Below are positions 61,037-64,000 of a stretch of DNA of 64,000 bases, piece by piece. Location of the stretch: NCBI RefSeq assembly GCF_001422645.1, contig NZ_LMLR01000001.1:312325-376324 (forward strand), in the 5' to 3' direction. The stretch's first letter is position 1, and every line of letters begins with the position of its first letter. The position numbers and the translations under genes are program-made. The DNA is from Arthrobacter sp. Leaf69 (GTDB lineage Bacteria; Actinomycetota; Actinomycetes; Actinomycetales; Micrococcaceae). The notes under the pieces were generated by a model, which worked only from the letters and a program-made list of their open reading frames with translations, made no database searches and was not told where the DNA came from.

Positions 61037-61474
61037 ATGACACCCACACTTGCAGAACTCACTATCGGCCAGGACATCGGCAGCCGCAGCATCGACGTCA
61101 CCCGCACGGACCTCGTCAAGTACGCCGGCGCCTCCGGCGACTTCAACCCCATCCACTGGAACGAGGCCTTCGCCACCAGCGTGGGGCTGCCCGGCGTGAT
61201 CGCCCACGGCATGTTCACCATGGGTTCGGCCGTCCAGCTCGTCACCGACTGGGCCGGCGATCCCGCCGCCGTCATCGATTTCCAGACCCGCTTCACCAAG
61301 CCCGTTCCGGTGGCGGACACCACCGGGACGCCCGACGCCGGCGCCGTCATCGAGGTCTCCGGCGCCATCGGGGCGCTCGACGCCGACGCAGGTACCGCCC
61401 GCGTCGACCTGACGGTCCTCTCGGCGGGGCAGAAGGTGCTGATGAAGGCCCAGGCCGTCGTCAGGCTGGCCTGA
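61037..61474 (+). CDS. MaoC-like dehydratase, HadB-type catalytic subunit
   Basis: The 145-residue hotdog protein has the hydratase 2 motif YAGASGDFNPIHWNEAF (Asp/His catalytic pair), followed by GLPGVIAHGMFTMG. Together with the upstream subunit it should form a 3-hydroxyacyl-thioester dehydratase. This adjacent MaoC-MaoC-MFS-murB order is typical for actinobacteria. The role in a genus without mycolic acids is not certain. Confidence 0.93.
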   Translation: MTPTLAELTIGQDIGSRSIDVTRTDLVKYAGASGDFNPIHWNEAFATSVGLPGVIAHGMFTMGSAVQLVTDWAGDPAAVIDFQTRFTKPVPVADTTGTPDAGAVIEVSGAIGALDADAGTARVDLTVLSAGQKVLMKAQAVVRLA

Positions 61475-61489
61475 CCGTATGGCGATGCT

Positions 61490-62767
61490 GTGAGCGTGCG
61501 CACCGGCCAGTCCGCGGAGGTCACGCACTGGCGTAACGCCGTCGTGGTCGCCTACGCAGTCAGCGGCATCGCGTTCGCCAGCTGGGTGTCCCGGTTGCCG
61601 GCCATCCGCGACGGGCTGGACCTCACCCCCGGAAGCGTCGGGCTGCTGCTGCTGTGCATGACCCTGGGTTCCTTCATTTCGGTCTCCGCATCGGGGCTGA
61701 TCGTGCTGCGGTTCGGCTCGAAGCAGACCATCCGGATCGGCAGCATCATGGTGGGCGCCGGACTGATCCTCGCCGGACTTGGAACCTCCGTCCTGGTCAA
61801 CCCGCTCGCCGTCGCCGCCGGGCTGGCCGTGATCGGACTTGGCACCGCCAGTTGGAACACGGCCTCCAACGTCGAAGGTGCCGCCGTGGAGCGCGCCGTC
61901 GGCCGGCACATCATGCCGCGGCTGCATGGCTCCTTCAGCCTCGGTACCGTGGCCGGCGCCGCGGCGGGCGCCTGGGCCGCCGGTGCCGGCGTCCCCGTCT
62001 TCTGGCACCTCGGGGCCGTGGGGCTGCTGGTCGCGGGTTCCGTGGCCACGGCCGCGTCGTGGTTCCGCGCCGACATCACTCCGGTGGACGGCAGGCAGAC
62101 CTTCAAGCCGGGCGAACTTGATACGTTCGAGGATCCCTCCACCGGGCCGATCCCGGTCATCCGGCCGGCGACGGACCAGCCCGATGAACCGCTGGACAAC
62201 AAACGCCAGATCGCCCAGGCCTGGCGGGACCGCCGGACCCTCCTGCTGGGCGTCCTCGTGCTGGGACTCGCCCTCGCCGAGGGCGCAGCGGGGGACTGGG
62301 TGGCACTCGCGCTCGCCGACGGCCACGGCCAGTCGGACGCCGCAGGAGCCGCCGGGTACGGGCTCTTCGTCACGTTCATGACGATCGGCCGTTTCGCGGG
62401 GACCGTAGTCCTTGACCGCTTCGGCCGGGTCCCGGTGATGCGCTGGTGCGCGGCCCTGGCCGTACTGGGGCTGGGCCTGTTCGTCTTCGCGCCGGAGCCC
62501 TGGGTTGCCTACGTCGCCCTCGCGGTCTGGGGACTCGGCGCCTCCCTCGGCTTCCCGGTGGGCATGTCCGCCGCTGCCGATGACCCCCTGAAGGCGGCCG
62601 CCCGGGTTTCTGTGGTGTCCACGATCGGGTACGGCGCTTTCCTCTGCGGCCCGCCCCTGCTCGGCCTGCTGGCGGAGCACGTGGGCATCCTGCACTCCTT
62701 GCTGGCCGTGATGGTGATGCTGGTGGTCAGCTTCCTGCTCTCCCCGGTGGCCCGGAAGGCCAGCTAG
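61490..62767 (+). CDS. MFS transporter
   Basis: The 425-residue protein has twelve predicted helices, starting with NAVVVAYAVSGIAFASWVSR. It contains GLIVLRFGSKQTIRIGSIMV in the helix 2-3 loop and a central cytoplasmic loop around residues 195-240. It resembles the YbjJ-type sugar or drug transporters. A GTG start is used at 61490, 15 bases after the dehydratase gene. The substrate is unknown. Confidence 0.85.
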   Translation: MSVRTGQSAEVTHWRNAVVVAYAVSGIAFASWVSRLPAIRDGLDLTPGSVGLLLLCMTLGSFISVSASGLIVLRFGSKQTIRIGSIMVGAGLILAGLGTSVLVNPLAVAAGLAVIGLGTASWNTASNVEGAAVERAVGRHIMPRLHGSFSLGTVAGAAAGAWAAGAGVPVFWHLGAVGLLVAGSVATAASWFRADITPVDGRQTFKPGELDTFEDPSTGPIPVIRPATDQPDEPLDNKRQIAQAWRDRRTLLLGVLVLGLALAEGAAGDWVALALADGHGQSDAAGAAGYGLFVTFMTIGRFAGTVVLDRFGRVPVMRWCAALAVLGLGLFVFAPEPWVAYVALAVWGLGASLGFPVGMSAAADDPLKAAARVSVVSTIGYGAFLCGPPLLGLLAEHVGILHSLLAVMVMLVVSFLLSPVARKAS

Positions 62768-62818
62768 CGGAAGCGCTCGGCTTAGGGGAGGCCGCCGGAA
62801 CCCCGCTAGGCTGGTCAG

Positions 62819-63886
62819 GTGACCCAGACTCTGCTTTCCGCCCTGACCACGGCCGCCGTCGGCGGCCCCGCCGGACGTTTCATCGAGGCCCGCACCGAGG
62901 CCGAAATCATTGATGCCGTCCGATCGGCGGACGCCGCCGCCGAGCCGCTGCTGATCATCGGCGGCGGCTCCAACCTGCTGGTGTCCGACGACGGGTTCCC
63001 CGGCACCGTCCTGAAGATCGCCTCGGAGGGATTCGCCGTCAGCGCGGAGGATTCCTGCGGCGGGGTCGCCGTTGTGGTCCAGGCCGGCCACAACTGGGAT
63101 GCCCTGGTGGCGCACGCCGTCCGGCACGCCTGGTCCGGCATCGAGGCGCTCTCCGGCATCCCCGGCGCCACGGGAGCCACCCCGGTCCAAAACGTTGGAG
63201 CGTACGGCGCGGACGTCTCCCAGACGATCGCCGCCGTGCGGACCTGGGACCGGCACCGCAACGCCGTGCAGACCTTCACGAACTCGGAGCTGAAGTTCGG
63301 CTACCGCGATTCAGTCCTCAAGCAGACCACCGTCAACGGCTCCCCGCGCTACGTCGTCCTCACGGTCGAGTTCCAGTTGCCGCTGGGCCGCATGAGTGCC
63401 CCCGTCCGCTACGCCGAACTCGCCCGTGCCCTGGGCGTCGAAGCCGGCCAGCGCGCCTATTCCACCGACGTCCGGCGCGAAGTGCTCCGGCTCCGGGGGT
63501 CCAAAGGAATGGTGTGGGACGCGGCGGACCGGGACACCTACTCCACCGGCTCCTTCTTCACGAACCCCATCGTGCCGGCAGAGGTCGCCGCAACGCTGCC
63601 CGACGATGCGCCGCGGTACCCTGGCGGCGCCGACGGGCTGACCAAGCTCTCGGCGGCCTGGCTGATCGACCAGGCCGGCTACGCCAAGGGATTCGGGCTG
63701 GAACCCGACAGCGTCTCCGGCGGCCGGGCGTCCCTGTCCACCAAACACACGCTCGCCATCACCAACCGGGGATCGGCCAGTGCGGCGGACCTGCTGGCGA
63801 TTGCGCGCGAGGTGCGCCGCGGCGTCGTCGAACGCTTTGGGATTGAACTTCATCCGGAACCGCTGCTCATCGGCGTGGAGCTCTAG
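62819..63886 (+). CDS. murB: UDP-N-acetylmuramate dehydrogenase
   Basis: The 355-residue FAD enzyme reduces UDP-N-acetylglucosamine enolpyruvate to UDP-N-acetylmuramate in peptidoglycan synthesis. FAD-binding residues are seen in LIIGGGSNLLVSDDGFPG and in ALSGIPGATGATPVQNVGAYG. The catalytic motif is YSTGSFFTNPIV (active-site Ser), with KLSAAWLIDQAGYAKGF and the conserved Glu in IELHPEPLLIG near the end. The length and the position of the Ser fit type I MurB. The GTG start is at 62819. Confidence 0.94.
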   Translation: MTQTLLSALTTAAVGGPAGRFIEARTEAEIIDAVRSADAAAEPLLIIGGGSNLLVSDDGFPGTVLKIASEGFAVSAEDSCGGVAVVVQAGHNWDALVAHAVRHAWSGIEALSGIPGATGATPVQNVGAYGADVSQTIAAVRTWDRHRNAVQTFTNSELKFGYRDSVLKQTTVNGSPRYVVLTVEFQLPLGRMSAPVRYAELARALGVEAGQRAYSTDVRREVLRLRGSKGMVWDAADRDTYSTGSFFTNPIVPAEVAATLPDDAPRYPGGADGLTKLSAAWLIDQAGYAKGFGLEPDSVSGGRASLSTKHTLAITNRGSASAADLLAIAREVRRGVVERFGIELHPEPLLIGVEL

Positions 63887-63895
63887 GGCGCGGCG

Positions 63896-63938
63896 CTCGT
63901 CAGTTCCTGCTGCGGCCCTCGTCAGTTCCTGCTGCGGC
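63896..63938. repeat. Tandem 22-bp duplication at the end of the last gene
   Basis: Two 21-base copies (63896-63916 and 63918-63938) begin CTCGTCAGTTCCTG. Read on the minus strand, they duplicate the end and stop codon of the partial gene. Confidence 0.8.
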
Positions 63939-64000
63939 GCGGGGCGACTTTGCTGAAGAGCAGGAACGTCAAGCCGGAGGCGGCGGCGCCAAGGAAGAAC
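63922..64000 (-). CDS. Partial gene, C-terminus of a probable membrane protein
   Basis: Read leftward from the right edge, the frame gives FFLGAAASGLTFLLFSKVAP, then RRSRN and a stop. It is a hydrophobic segment followed by a basic tail, as at the end of a transporter or permease. Only 25 residues are visible and the family cannot be named. Confidence 0.5.
   Translation of the reverse strand, partial: FFLGAAASGLTFLLFSKVAPRRSRN

Noticed and set aside
60581..63256. Minus-strand open frame of about 891 residues.
   Set aside because: It is antisense to the two dehydratase genes, the MFS gene and murB. It is a Gly/Asp/Arg-rich shadow with no recognisable domain.

Overview
This window is high-G+C actinobacterial chromosome, most likely from the Micrococcaceae (Arthrobacter or Pseudarthrobacter relatives). 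The grounds are the G/C-rich third codon positions, frequent GTG and TTG starts, a furA-katA pair, GT87 mannosyltransferase-type genes, an ANTAR protein, and the order MaoC-MaoC-MFS-murB at the right end. The assignment is inferred from gene content only; no database was searched.

Layout. 1-6.7 kb: a partial polysaccharide pyruvyl transferase-like gene, catalase with its Fur-type regulator and a perfect operator palindrome, an MFS exporter, HtpX and a YajQ-family protein. 6.9-14.2 kb: a 7.3-kb integrative element sits in the 3' end of tRNA-Tyr, bounded by a perfect 52-bp direct repeat. It encodes a tyrosine integrase, an excisionase-like protein, a replication-initiator-like protein whose gene contains a 24-bp iteron-like array, small proteins including a terminase-small-subunit-like HTH protein, and at its right end a divergent cargo pair. 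One cargo gene has a PD-(D/E)xK-like signature. The other has an HEPN-like RNxxxH motif and overlaps a small gene. This is the most novel part of the window.

14.6-32.3 kb is ordinary accessory and housekeeping chromosome: small stress or DUF proteins, an ArsR-SRPBCC pair with an operator over the start codon, an EAL phosphodiesterase, an ANTAR regulator, MgtC, acetyltransferases, VOC proteins, an ABC exporter, thioredoxin, an acyl-CoA ligase, an AlkA-type glycosylase and an ArsB/SLC13-type permease. 32.4-35.1 kb holds cystathionine beta-synthase and cystathionine gamma-synthase (transsulfuration). 35.1-39.9 kb holds two GT87 paralogues flanking an HxlR-MFS operon. 39.9-44.7 kb holds an SDR, an acyl-CoA dehydrogenase, an ECF sigma factor with its membrane partner (bracketed by near-identical repeats) and a MOSC protein.

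44.7-48.5 kb: a DEAD-box RNA helicase behind a 0.4-kb leader, tRNA-Thr(GGT), tRNA-Met(CAT) and a reductase-like protein. 48.6-51.8 kb: a large secreted metalloprotease ending in about ten LGFP-type 54-residue repeats. 52-58 kb: a ROK repressor divergent from a GH13 alpha-glucosidase and aldo/keto reductase, then a CitE-like protein and a DUF2797 protein. 58.4-60.4 kb: an ArsR-SulP transporter operon. 60.5-64 kb: two MaoC-type dehydratase subunits, an MFS transporter, murB and the tail of a further gene.

Several regulatory palindromes, convergent-gene terminators and unexplained long intergenic inverted repeats can be read directly and are listed individually.
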